Assembly (NCBI GenBank): GCA_017590115.1
Contig: JAGGNK010011336.1
Location: 1,054,001 to 1,118,000 of the forward strand
Reading direction: 5' to 3'
DNA: 64,000 nt
Source of the DNA: Montifringilla adamsi
Lineage: Eukaryota; Chordata; Aves; Passeriformes; Passeridae
Of the stretch, positions 24,074 to 35,051 are shown piece after piece (within the stretch, counting starts at the first letter, position 1; every line of letters starts with the position of its first letter). The notes beneath the pieces are model-generated. The model was not told the origin of the DNA. It did no database searches and worked only from the letters and a program-made list of their open reading frames with translations. Both the position numbers and the translations under genes were made by a program.

Positions 24074-27000
24074 CTAAAAAATGAAAAGGCAGCCCCTAAA
24101 AATATTATGCTGTACATTTGCCTTGTTTGTGAGAAAGACAATGATAATTATTGTTCCTTTTGACAAAATAATATCCAGTAAGGAAACTTGCTGTCTTCTC
24201 TAGTTAGGTCTTTTTGGATAATGTTTGTACATTGATTACTAATTACTTAATATATTTATATTAAGGAGAAACCATTTACTATGTAAATAATGAAGAACTT
24301 CAGTAGTTTTTGGTCTGGTTCCTGCTGAATGGAAATGTTTTCCTGTTATTTCTCAATATGTGTGTGTGGAAAGGAGGGCACTGGAACCTCAGGGGTTACA
24401 GACAGCACAGCAGGGTCACAGCTCTGTGTAGGCAAGCTGAGTTCAGGTGTGCAGAGGTAAAACACATCCTGCTGATTTCTCTGGGGGGACTCTTTCCCCA
24501 GCCCAAATACCACAGAGAAATATACCCCATGAACAAAACCCAGCCAATGTTTTGATTCTGTGTAGCTCTAGAAGCTTGGAGGCAGTTTCACAGAAAATAC
24601 AAAGATGTTTCTTACTTATTTGCACCTCTTATATTAACCTTGAAGAAGACTCGTCAGTCACTTGGTAAGTGCAGGATACAAGGTCATTAAAAATACGTTT
24701 TTAGGGAAAGAAGACTGCATGAAATTCACATTGCAGCATTATTTGTCTCTCCTATAAATTAAGAATCTGAGTTCAGACCTTTTGTGTGAAGGTGTTAATC
24801 TTTTGGCTTGCTTCCTTTGGAACAGAGTTGGGCACTGCTGAATAGTGTGACATGTCTGTCACCTGTGATCATCATCTTTCCAGTAAAAATGAGCTTTTGT
24901 TTTACAGCTGTGGTCCAGGCTCTCTGCACTTAGCTCCTTAGAGTATTTTAGTCCTGCTTGCTACGAAAGGATCTCTTTAGTAGGGAATGATGGGGACGAT
25001 TCCTAGACAAGGCTCGTGGTACACAGCACTGCTCCACATTGTTCTCGTTGCAGGAGATGATCAGGCTGTGGGAATCCTTTATGCCAGGGAGATATTTATA
25101 GAAGGGTGGCACTTTCTGTGTAGTAAGTTTTGGGATGCCTGACACTGCTCAGTGTCAGGAATGTTGTGGCAGGAATAATGCACGGTTGCACTACTGAAAA
25201 GGAATTTGTGTGGCAAATGGGTCTGGCCCTGTATCTGTGTCAGTGAATGCAGCTTCATTGGCTTCATTTGAAATTACTACAGTTTGTCCAATGTTATTTT
25301 TCCCTTCTCTAGCCCCATCCTTTGTTATATGACGGTCATTTGTGGAAGTAACTTAAAGTGCTGGGGGGGGATAGTGTTGGGGACTGCTCCTTGAAAAGCC
25401 ATGCAGAGCTTTTTGAAACCCTGCTTGCAGTCCATGTCTGTGTGTGCTGCTGGTCCCCAGGCTTTGCAGAGCTGAGTGCAGGGTTAGAGCTCATCTGAGC
25501 CTGGCCCTGCACTCACAGCTTGTGATTCCTGTGGCTTCAGATTGTCTGGAATTTGCCGTTCTGATGGCACCACTGAATTGCACTTCTGTTGGTATCTGAG
25601 GTGACAATGTTTTTAAAGTCTGTGCAAAGACAAACAGCATGCCTAGAAATTGGGAACTGCCTGAGTTAGTTATTACGAATGTTCTTTTGTTCAAAAAAAG
25701 AATGCATCTTTTATTGATCTACTGAGTATTGTTTGTTCTACATATTTCTTTGTCTGAATTCAGAAATCAAAGTACTCCAGGGTGTTGGGAAGTCTTTCTG
25801 TTTTCTATATTAATTTTCATTTTGCTATCTTTGAGTGCATCTTCTTATTCCAGATTTTTAATAATTTGCTCAAATTTTTGCTAAACTACCAGGATGCACA
25901 AGTATCAACCACCCAGTGGGCATAGTGCAGAGCCAGCCACGTGCTTCATCCTGCTGCTTTGCCAGCTGGGAACAGCTTGATGTACTGGCCACATAGGGTT
26001 CTTTCACCCAAAAAATGGTGTATCTTTGAGGAGGCATTTTGGGAACTGTGGGGAATAGGAGGAGGAGACTGTCAAGGGAAGTGAAGCTTCTTGTGAGAGA
26101 TAAGTGTAGAATACAAAAGCAGAAATTCCCCAATACAGGTGAGAAAGATGGAGAAGTATTGCTGTGTGTTTATGTGCAGGTTTTACTCTTCTTCAGTGAA
26201 TTACAATGATCACTCTAGCAAACAATGCACTTTAAGGATAACATACAGGTTTCTCAGAGCCTTTAGTTGACCACATGGCCATTATTTCATTATGCAAGAA
26301 GACAGGCCTGCTGTAGTTTCTGCTAACATACTAGTTATATTTTTAATCATTTATTAACAATTTCTAGGAGAATGGCACTTTTTTTTTCCAGTGTGCTGTT
26401 TTGCTTGCTAAAACCATACAGTAACAAACATGAAACAAAAAATAGTTGTTAATCAACACTCCATGTATTCACTTATGAGTCCAGCAGTGCACATTCTCAG
26501 TCTCAGTAGGATATTTGAGCTGGAAGATAACAGAGGTATTTGTATTTTACTGGCATTGTATGTTATCTTCGGTCTTTCTGTGGCATTCAGATATCATAGC
26601 TGATTTTATTTGCATAATGCATTGCCTTTCTTAAAAGTAAAGGGTTTCAAAATTGCTGTTTTCTTACAGAATGCACTCCATCTTCACTGTTAAGTGTTGT
26701 ATTTTGTCACCTCTCTTTATTATTGCATTGGATTGTTTCTCTCTTGTGACTTCAAAATTGACTTTTCATGCCACCCTTTCACAAAACAGGATGTGGCAAC
26801 CCTGGCAGTCACATGAATGTAAAACACCTGGAGGCATAACAGAGCCTTACACAGTTTAAACTTTGATTATATAGGCAAAAGCAGGAAAGTTGAGCAATTA
26901 AAACATTTGCACTGGGATTCCTGCTTGACTTTCCACATGCTCATATGAGACACAAGTAAACACCAGATCAGACTTTTACCTTTAAATGGATATTATTTAT

Positions 27001-27576
27001 TCAGTATCCTACCAAAGTGGGCTTCTCTTTGCAATAACTCATTTAAGCCTACTGCTCAGCTGTTTCTGTCCATTGTGCTTGTGGGTTTGCTGTCTACTCC
27101 ATTCTTGGATTATTTTATCCCTGCTAATTTAAGAATTATTTATCCTTCTGCAAGAAAATGTCTCTGTGTTTCTGGGGTAACTCAAATTCTACTATAGGAA
27201 GCATGTTGGTTTTTAGGAAGAAAATGCTACAATCTTTGCAAGAAGTGGTTGTTAGAACACTCTGTCATTTAAAGACAATTTTTTAGAAGTTGGTTGTGTG
27301 TCAGAGTAGAAAACACAATCCATAGTGAATCAGTCATGGACCGAAGCAGCTTGAGAACATTCTTTTAACATGCAAAAAGTTTTTCCCCATCTACTTATGT
27401 AGCTAAAACCATGTTAAGGCCAAACCCGTAAAGCTCAAAAGGAGAAAACATTGCAAAACTTGTGTCAGACTTCACTTTCTGGAAGAGTGGGAGGATATAC
27501 TTAAACTTGCATGTGAAGCAAAATAAGACTTGAAATATCGGGCACTATTTTTATTTGGGTTTGAGGATTTTGGTTG

Positions 27577-27660
27577 TGGTTTTTTTTGTTGTTGTTTTGG
27601 TTTGGTTTTTGTTTTTGTTTTTTTTTTCTTTTCTTCTTTCTTTTTTTTTCTTTTTTTTTG
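27577..27660. repeat. T-rich tract with TTTG and TTTC repeats
   Basis: About 84 bases of T runs interspersed with G and C. Read on the minus strand it is an A-rich tract that could be the decayed tail of a retroposon, but no body of such an element is recognisable beside it. Confidence 0.7.
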
Positions 27661-28621
27661 GGTATGATAATATTACAAATTTGGACTTTTGTAGGCAGTT
27701 GGAACTTGAAAAGTCAACTTCTGTCTTTGGCCCACAAAAATGTGAAATTAATTAATTTCTTAGGAAGACCGAACTCGATTGCCAAGTGTATCTTGTTCTT
27801 CACAGCACATCAGGATATATAATGATAGGAGAATCTTCCTGCTCATGGCTGGTTTCATCCCTTTGTCCTGGCACCCTGCTACCTTCATTCTCATTTCCCT
27901 TTTCCTCTACATCAGCTAACACCAGAAGACTCCATTAGGAATTGCTGATGATCACCTTAACTGGGAGAACTTTGCTTCTTCCTTATTCATGTCTTTTATT
28001 CACTCTCCAATCCGGATAATCTGAAGGTGCAAATGACAAGATGATAATTTGTACAATAAGTAGATACTAAGTGAAAATGTAATTTCACATCATTTCAAAA
28101 TTCTTCTGCCTTGCTATCTGTGCCTAGCTTTTGCATGCTTGCAAGTTTAATGTTGTGTGCTTTCTCTTCACTTCAGCACCACCACTGAATTGGAGATGGG
28201 GTTGGCTTATCTTGTTTGCTTTGACTTTTTTAGAAAAATCACTGTGATAAAGACAACATGCACCTGACTTACCAGATAAGATGGTGTGTTTGTAACAAGA
28301 GAAAGTAGCTCTGTCCCCAGGTAGCCCTGTTTTTTGGAGTCACTGAAGCATATTGGTGTTCCCTAAGAGACCTCGTGGGAGGTCTGTGTGTTGCTCTCAT
28401 GTCATTGGCTGCATCTAACAGGTGAGCCAGACTTAGAAGGCATTTGTAGCTACACAAGCAAATAAATCCAGATCTTTGTTGGATTGGGGATATTCACAGC
28501 TGCTGAAAAGTGATTTTCGTAATCAGACTGAGAGGAGCACGTCAGAATACAGGAATGGTCTGGTTGATGAATGATTCATCTGGAAGGCTGCAAGCAAGCA
28601 CCCACGATTTGCTCTAAGATC

Positions 28622-28644
28622 TGTTGATCTTGCTAAGATCAACA
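28622..28644. repeat. Short inverted repeat
   Basis: tgttgatctt (28622-28631) and aagatcaaca (28635-28644) form a perfect 10-base inverted repeat with a 3-base loop. A related word (caacatcaac) follows at about 28654. Confidence 0.85.
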
Positions 28645-28816
28645 TCTTACTGTCAACATCAACTATTCAAAATCTTCCAAGATGAGTTGCCTGAGATCCT
28701 GTTGGGTGTAGATGCCTGAACAGGCGCTGCAGTAAACCTTGCATTCCGTATAACGAGTTGTAATGTTAGTTATTCTAAAGGTATGATACAATAACAGATT
28801 ATTGTTGTTCATATCG

Positions 28817-28859
28817 GTGTAATAATGGAAACTCCCTGATCGTACTTTCCATTTTACAC
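28817..28859. repeat. Imperfect hairpin in a possible conserved element
   Basis: gtgtaataatggaaa (28817-28831) pairs with tttccattttacac (28846-28859) across a 14-base loop, with one bulged base. It sits in a non-repetitive stretch (about 28730-29000) that contains TTTGATTGACA and other motif-like words. Confidence 0.7.
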
Positions 28860-30167
28860 ATTGTCAGAACCTTGCACCTTAATCTTGCTCTTTGATTGAC
28901 AACTGCAGCCGGGGAAGGAGCACTCGTATTGTTTGTGAGAGTCGCATCTGTTCAACTTAATTCAGCTGAGAGTATTTGCATATTCTTAAGTATTTCTTCT
29001 GAGAGGGCCTAAATCCTTCTCAAGTGTTTGATGCATTTTTGAAATTCATTCATAAGGTATCTACATGCACTAATAGTTCTGTATAATATTGCTGTGCATA
29101 ATCTGTCAGATAAGGCTAGTTTTTTAAACAAGGTATTCTTTGGGGATGACATATTACATTCTGACTTATTCTACTGGGCAGAAATATCAAGTACTTTGAA
29201 AAAGGATGCTTGAATGTTTTGATTGAATTAGTATTCTTTATTCAACACAAATTGTCAACTGCAGTAAAATGTAGTCTTATTGTGGGAACATTTTTCAAAA
29301 GAATTAATAGCGGGGCTTTTTTGTTTTATTTTTTGCTACTGGAGCTTTTTTACATATAATCATTCCTTTCCTGATGATGCTGATACTAGATAGAACAAGA
29401 GAGTAGATTCTTAGATGCATTTTAGATTAATTCGTCTGAACTGTTAAACCATGAGCAACATTTTTATATTGAAATACAACTTCAGCTTTTCAAATAAAAT
29501 TTTGGCTTTTATCTATTTTGCTCTTTATTTTTTTTCTTGCAAAATTTTTATCAGTATTTTTGGAAGTATTGTCAATTTTAGTTTCAGAAACCTTTCACTC
29601 TTGATAGTGCATGTACAACACTAATGAGAAGAACCGCTATTTTGAAAAATATTCAGGTATTCTATTTGAGCATGGAACACAAACTAGATGACCTCAGGCT
29701 ACTATGGAAAGAAATACATGCATGGTCCAAACTTATGTCTTCCATAGGCTGGAAGTTCCAGTCCAGAACTAGCCATGTTTGGACAGAGCAAGTCCAATTT
29801 GCTGTGAAAAGAAATGAGAATTTATTGCCAGCAGTTTAACTGGATGGGGGCTGTGGATCTGGTTCAAGCTCAAGCCATTAAAGACACCCTAGGTCTTGTA
29901 ATGGAGCACCACTAATCACAATGCGCAACCTTTTTTTTTTTTCAATTGCACTAAGAAAGTGTTCAAAGTTCCACCACCATTAGTGACTGACGTAGTTTAA
30001 GAAATGGTTTTCTGTCACTCAACAGGGCCATAGCGATGTTTTGGAAAAGAAAACCAAAACCAAAGTAACCCCTACAGATTTAATGAGTGCGTTTTTTGTT
30101 TTGTGCACATTCAGGTTTTAGTGTAACAGTACCTTTTACATTAGCTTTGTTTTTCTTTTGCTTTCAG

Positions 30168-30349
30168 GAATCTCCTTCTGGACGTAGAAAAGCGCTTGCC
30201 ACCAGCAGCATCAACATGAAGCAATATGCCAGCCCCATGCCTACACAGACAGATGTCAGGTTAAAATTCAAGCCTTTGTCTAAGAAAGTGGTAGCTGCCA
30301 CACTACAGTTCTCCTTATCTTGTATTTTCCTGAGGGAAGGAAAAGCCAC
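30168..30349 (+). CDS. EHBP1: EHBP1 exon A: end of NT-C2 domain
   Basis: This internal coding exon of 182 bases reads from a complete codon (GAA) and ends two bases into a Thr codon. The acceptor is a long T-rich tract ending CTTTCAG and the donor is GTAAGT, both strong. It encodes 60 residues beginning ESPSGRRKALATSSINMK and ending FSLSCIFLREGKA, followed by the first two bases of the Thr codon. I recognise this as the last part of the EHBP1 N-terminal C2-type (NT-C2) domain, with the strands around TQTDVRLKFKPL and the final LQFSLSCIFLREGK strand. In EHBP1 this domain contacts membrane phosphoinositides, while the rest of the protein links EHD proteins and Rab8/Rab10-family GTPases to actin during endocytic recycling. 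Sequence is nearly identical to human as I recall it, so strong constraint is expected. Confidence 0.95.
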
Positions 30350-31438
30350 GTAAGTTGTTTGTTTGTTGGGGTTTTTTTAAACCAGATAGCCTGCTTTGTG
30401 TTGCTTTTCAAAGAATCCTTTGGATAAAGAGCTCTTTCTGTATAGAATGGTGGAATTTGAGAGCGTCCTTCAGCATACCTATCATTCCTGCCTTACTTGG
30501 TTTCTTAACTGAGTAAAAGCTGTTTTTTTACTCTTATTTCATTCTTGTATTCTTCAGAGACAAATGGCTTGTGCTCTACTCTTACAGACATTTTAAATAA
30601 CAACAGCTTAAAAGTATCTACAGGTCTGAAGTGAGTGGGAGTGTGTGTTTATGTGCATGTGTGTGTTCATCCAACAATACCCTTAGCAGATTTCAAGGGA
30701 GCACACTGATATTTCACAAAGAATGCAATAAGGACAAAGCCAGTTGGAAGGTGAGGGAGGGTGGAGTTAGAGTTAAGATTTTTGGGTTGAGCACAAGAAC
30801 ATCCTGTGGGAAGAGTTCTCTTGGGCACTGATTACCACTCCCTTGACTCACTCATTGGTTCTAGATTGTAAGTTATTGACAGGGCTTTCATAGTACCCTG
30901 AACAAGGAATCTGAAAAAAGCTGCTCTTTGTGAAAGCATTGGTTTCCAGCATGTGTAAATAGAGACTGCCTTTTTAAAAAAAAAATCCTGTTAATGACTT
31001 CAGATATTTATAAAATGGATTTTAATAGAGTAATAGTATCAGGAGTTATGAATGAATGTAGGTATTGCATGCAGCATATGGGCAGTAGGTCTGGCCAAGC
31101 ATTTTTCACTTTAACCAAAGCAGACCAGGCAAGCATTTGCTAGTCTTTCTGGGCTGGTTTAAAATTTTAGGAAGCAGTTGTTAAGTTAACTCTTGATGCA
31201 AAGCAGTATTTTTTTACCCTTTCCAATTTTGTTAATTGAAAACTTTCCCTTCAGAAATTGATATATATTTATGAGTTATATTAATTTTCTTTTTCACTAT
31301 ATTCAGGATCAGGTCTGATATCATAGACCTCCCTGAAGAAAACATCAAAATATTTAAAGAATTTTTAAGAATGCAGTAATATCAGATGTGGTATTAACAA
31401 GCTGCATTTTAATGCCTGGTGTGATGTTTGTTATTTAG
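30350..31438 (+). other. EHBP1: EHBP1 intron between exons A and B
   Basis: This is a GT-AG intron of 1,089 bases with donor GTAAGT and acceptor TTATTTAG. Contents are unique AT-rich sequence with a GT-rich patch near 30640-30670 and an A run at 30977-30985. I see no further gene or recognisable repeat. Confidence 0.9.
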
Positions 31439-31578
31439 GGATGAAGACATGCAAAGCCTGGCTAGTTTGATGAGTATGAAACAAGCTGATATTGGTAACC
31501 TAGATGATTTTGAGGAAGACAATGAAGAAGATGAAGAAAACAGAGTGAATCAAGAAGAAAAGGCTGCAAAAATTACAG
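31439..31578 (+). CDS. EHBP1: EHBP1 exon B: end of C2 region and acidic linker
   Basis: This internal exon has 140 bases. Its first base completes the Thr codon begun in exon A, and it ends after one base of the next codon. It encodes DEDMQSLASLMSMKQADIGN followed by a strongly acidic segment (DDFEEDNEEDEENRVNQEEK) and AAKIT. This matches the segment that follows the NT-C2 domain in EHBP1 and is probably a flexible acidic linker. The donor CAG/GTTGGT departs from GTRAGT at positions +3 to +5 and looks weak. Reading past it gives a stop codon within about 30 bases (the TAG ending at 31610), so retention of this intron would truncate the protein just after the C2 domain. Confidence 0.95.
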
Positions 31579-33849
31579 GTTGGTTTTGCCACAGTCATTG
31601 TAAAATATAGTTTCCTTTGCTAATTGTCCCCATTTTTTTATCCTTATGCTGTATTTTTATTTCACTTTAAAAAAATCCTAACAACCAGAACAATATTTAA
31701 GATAGCTTGATTGAAGAGGAACCCATCCATAACTCAACGAATTGATTTGTGTCTGTGTGTCCTGTTTTTGGAAGGGAATGCACTAAGTAGGTAGCATTTT
31801 AGGGAAGTAAAGAACCAGTATGAGCAGAGGGGCAGAAAAAGCAGAAGGAAAGGGTCAGTGAGGGACAAGACAGGAGGAGAGACTCAAGTGAAATAATGAA
31901 GGCACTTTTTGAGAATAACTGCGAAATGAGTTGTGCCATGGACAAGTGCTGAGGTTCTGCTCAATAACATGGCAATTCCAGGCTGCATATTGCTGCCTTT
32001 TGGGTGGGGGTGTCTCATGGAAAAGAAACTGGGAGGCTGTTAAAGGACTTTAATGAATTTGATAGTGAAGTTGTTTGAAGTGAGATAGTGTAACCACATT
32101 TGAATTGCTGATGAAAATGCTTAGTGTGTTCAGGATAGCTGAACTAATCGAGGCAAGTCAGATCAGGATGAGATGATGTTAAATTGTTGGTGGAGATCAG
32201 TGTGTAGTACTGCTCCAGATGGGTTCTGTAGGAACTCTTTGTGTAATGAATCAGGAAAAGAAAATTAACTTCTGGTGCCAGACTTCATAACTTCCAATGA
32301 TCTTTTAAAATGTCTGAAATAAAGGGAACATTCTCCAAAGTGGGGGAAGAGCATCCCGAGCAGAGAAGTGAATTATCAAATCTGTTCTTGAAAATTCAGA
32401 GGAACATTGGTTCTGTGTTATGAAACATTACTTTCATCACTTCTTTTTGAGCTTTCGTTGCAATCAAAAGGTTCAGCCTGAAGCATTTATTACTTAGTTA
32501 CATTTAGTGTTGTGAAAGGATGCAAATATGTTTTCTGTATGCTTTACATATTCAATTAAACATTTTTTACCCTGGCCAAATCTCTAGTTATGCTGTATGT
32601 GTCTGGCACAGAGCATATTGGAAAGTCTGGAACAAGATATCTGAGAAACCAAGATAATGTATTCTTGGTCAGGGAGCAGAGATATACCAGTCTGGCCACA
32701 CTGAAATCATTCTGCAAGGTTTACTTCTTTCCCAGTGTAACCAGAATAAATCAGATCACAACATCAAACAAAACCTGACACGTTCACCAGGCCATTGGAT
32801 AATCACAGAGAAGGCCAAATTAAGGAGAGATAATGTTCGGTCTATAGAAACTCCTGTGCACAAGGGTTTTATTAGGATCTGCCTGGGTACTGCACTGAGG
32901 ACTACAGAAAAGCCAGATACAGAAGGGCAACAGATGTAAAGCATCTGATCTTGCTTCTCAACACTTGATTTTGCAGCACTTAACAAAGCTACAATGATTT
33001 CTAAACCAGCAAAAGTCTTATCTGGGTTAGACTAGGCTGTCTACTATCCTTTGGGTATGGTGTGAACATCCCTGGAGATAAATAGGAAGGGTGAGCTGGC
33101 TGATGTGCAACACAAGCTATTTTAGAGTCATTTCAGCTTTTCCATCTGCTATTGCAAAGGCCAAAATTATCTGTTCAAAACTAACAATACCTCCTTGAAA
33201 GGCAGAAGGAATAAATACTTCTGGAATATACAACTTCTGTGCTTTGCTCAGCCTGCTCTTATACTGTTTTCTAACCATACAAGATGGGAGTGTTGGATTG
33301 GTTTTTTTTTGTAAATGAATCATGATGTGGGGAAGGTCAACCTTGGACTTTTTCTTCTTATGTTGGTTACAACAGCTGAGTTGCTTTACGAGCCTGGCCA
33401 GCTTTTCCCACCTTTGAGAAGGAGAGGGATGGTGAAGGGGAATGAGTGCATGCAATTTCCCAAGCAAATGGGAGAACATAAAACATAGGGCAGTAAGTAA
33501 ACATTAATAAATAAGATGTAAAGTATCTATTTCAACATGTGTTCAAGATTGATTTCATTGGCAATTACAGTGACTCGTGTAATAAATATAATGAATGGGG
33601 AAAGCTAGGAGAAGAGCTGAGGAAGCAAGGGAGAATGAGGTAGGAATCATTGTAGAAAAGCAGGAAAAATTTAGAAAGAAGGAAATGTAACAAAACTGAT
33701 GTAGCAAAGAACTCTTTCAAAAGCAGTGTTCACAGAATATCATAAAATTAATTGAGGAAGTTACATAACCCTTTTGAAAGCTTGCTGCTACCAACATTTT
33801 CTCCTCTTGTGCTGTGCTGGGTGTTGGCAGCTGAGGAGCTGGAATGCCT

Positions 33850-33990
33850 CACTGACTCAGAGCGCCCCATGGCAAATCCCTCACCTCGGTGCGCCTGTTT
33901 TCCCAGCTGTAAAATGGGGATACTGCCTGTAACACCTCATGGAAATGATGGGAGCAGCACACAGTTAATGTTTGTAATTGAGCTTGCAGT
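33850..33990 (+). mobile_element. Old MIR/CORE-SINE-like fragment
   Basis: The sequence around 33880-33985 follows the MIR pattern: a gcctgttttcccagctgtaa segment continuing into aaatgggga, then a stretch like acctcatggaaatgatgg and the later ttaatgtttgtaa word. It is heavily diverged, as expected for an ancient amniote SINE. Boundaries are approximate. Confidence 0.6.
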
Positions 33991-34299
33991 GGGTAAAATG
34001 CAAGTAGCAAAGAGGGAGGGATTCTTCTCCTACTTTTGACTCCAGGTTTTCTCACTGTTGACTTGATGTCTGAACTGTTGTTGTTCCCAAGGCACAGCTG
34101 CAAGAGGTGCTCCAAGTCTTTTATCAGACAATGTTCCTTTTTGCAGTGTACAACAATTTTTGTTGGTTTTGTTTGTGGGGTTTTTTTTCGTTGTGCCAAA
34201 GTTGCAGTTTCATAGATGAACATATGTATCCACTGCTGTGTGGGGCTCTAGATGGTGCAGGTGAGTTAGGAAATGCTGCTTCTCTTCCTTGATGGGTTG

Positions 34300-34375
34300 C
34301 CTAACTTGGAGTAGGTATCTGTGCCTCTGTTTCTTCAGCTGTGAATTAGGTGGTGCAATACTGACTGACCTCAAA
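34300..34375 (+). mobile_element. Second old MIR-like fragment
   Basis: tctgtgcctctgtttcttca followed by gctgtgaa and then a tactgactgacctca segment resembles the same MIR core as the copy 450 bases upstream. It is short and diverged, so the call is tentative. Confidence 0.5.
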
Positions 34376-35020
34376 AGCACTGGAATTTGGGGTGGACATG
34401 GAACTGCTGCCATACAACTGACCAGACTGAAACATGTTTTCCATTCCAAGCACTGCTTTCACTTGGAAAAATCTCACTCCATCTCAGGCTTTCCCCCTCT
34501 TCTTTCCCAGTACTTCTTGTTGAAATTTTTCATGTGTAAAAGCTGTATCTCCCCCAACTGTTCTGTGTGAAGTTGAAAATTGTTTACTGCCATGAATTAA
34601 ATTTCAAATATTTAGTTTCTACACTGCCAATATACATGGATTTAAACCTCCCAGAATTATCCTGTCCTTAGTCTTCAGTGGAATGCACAACTCTCATACT
34701 TGAAGAAAATGTGCCTCATAACTCACAAACAGGGCAGTAATAAATATGTGCTTCTCTTAATGTTTTAATTCCTACTTAGAGCCCCATGCTGGGGTTAATA
34801 GCTGCCTTCTGCTCCATCTGCCCAGGAGCACAGTGTCTGTCCTGGGGCACCACATGGAATCAGGGACGTGCCCATGTGCTACCTATTGCAGGAATCCCAG
34901 CATGCTTCTGGGTATAACAATATGTGTAACTCTTTTTTTTTTTTTTGCAATTTGCAAAACCATACCTCTCCTGACAACTTCTTACTCTTTTTCTTTGTCA
35001 GGATCACCAAGCTGCTTGGG

Positions 35021-35049
<29 letters not shown>
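35021..35049. repeat. Poly(A) run, 29 bases
   Basis: An uninterrupted A run is followed by a GA-rich tail (gaaagagggagaag). It could be a retroposon tail or simple slippage. No inserted gene copy is recognisable upstream. Confidence 0.95.

Positions 35050-35051
<2 letters not shown>

Larger units (their letters stand above)
1..30167 (+). other. EHBP1: EHBP1 long upstream intron (3' part)
   Basis: This sequence precedes exon A and ends in a strong pyrimidine tract followed by AG at 30166-30167. I looked for the preceding EHBP1 exons (start of the NT-C2 domain) and found none, so I infer a single intron of more than 30 kb. Elements seen inside are listed separately. The following stretches are ordinary unique AT-rich intron in which I see nothing clear: 780-3600, 3700-7400, 9000-10100, 10650-12400, 12600-14700, 15050-16000, 17400-19000, 20100-23500 and 24100-30100. 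They contain only short open frames, homopolymer runs (for example A at 18308-18321 and T near 29931) and scattered TAAT-type motifs. Confidence 0.75.

Noticed and set aside
33117..33479. 120-codon open frame on the minus strand
   Set aside because: No recognisable protein, no splice or promoter context, and within chance expectation for 64 kb.
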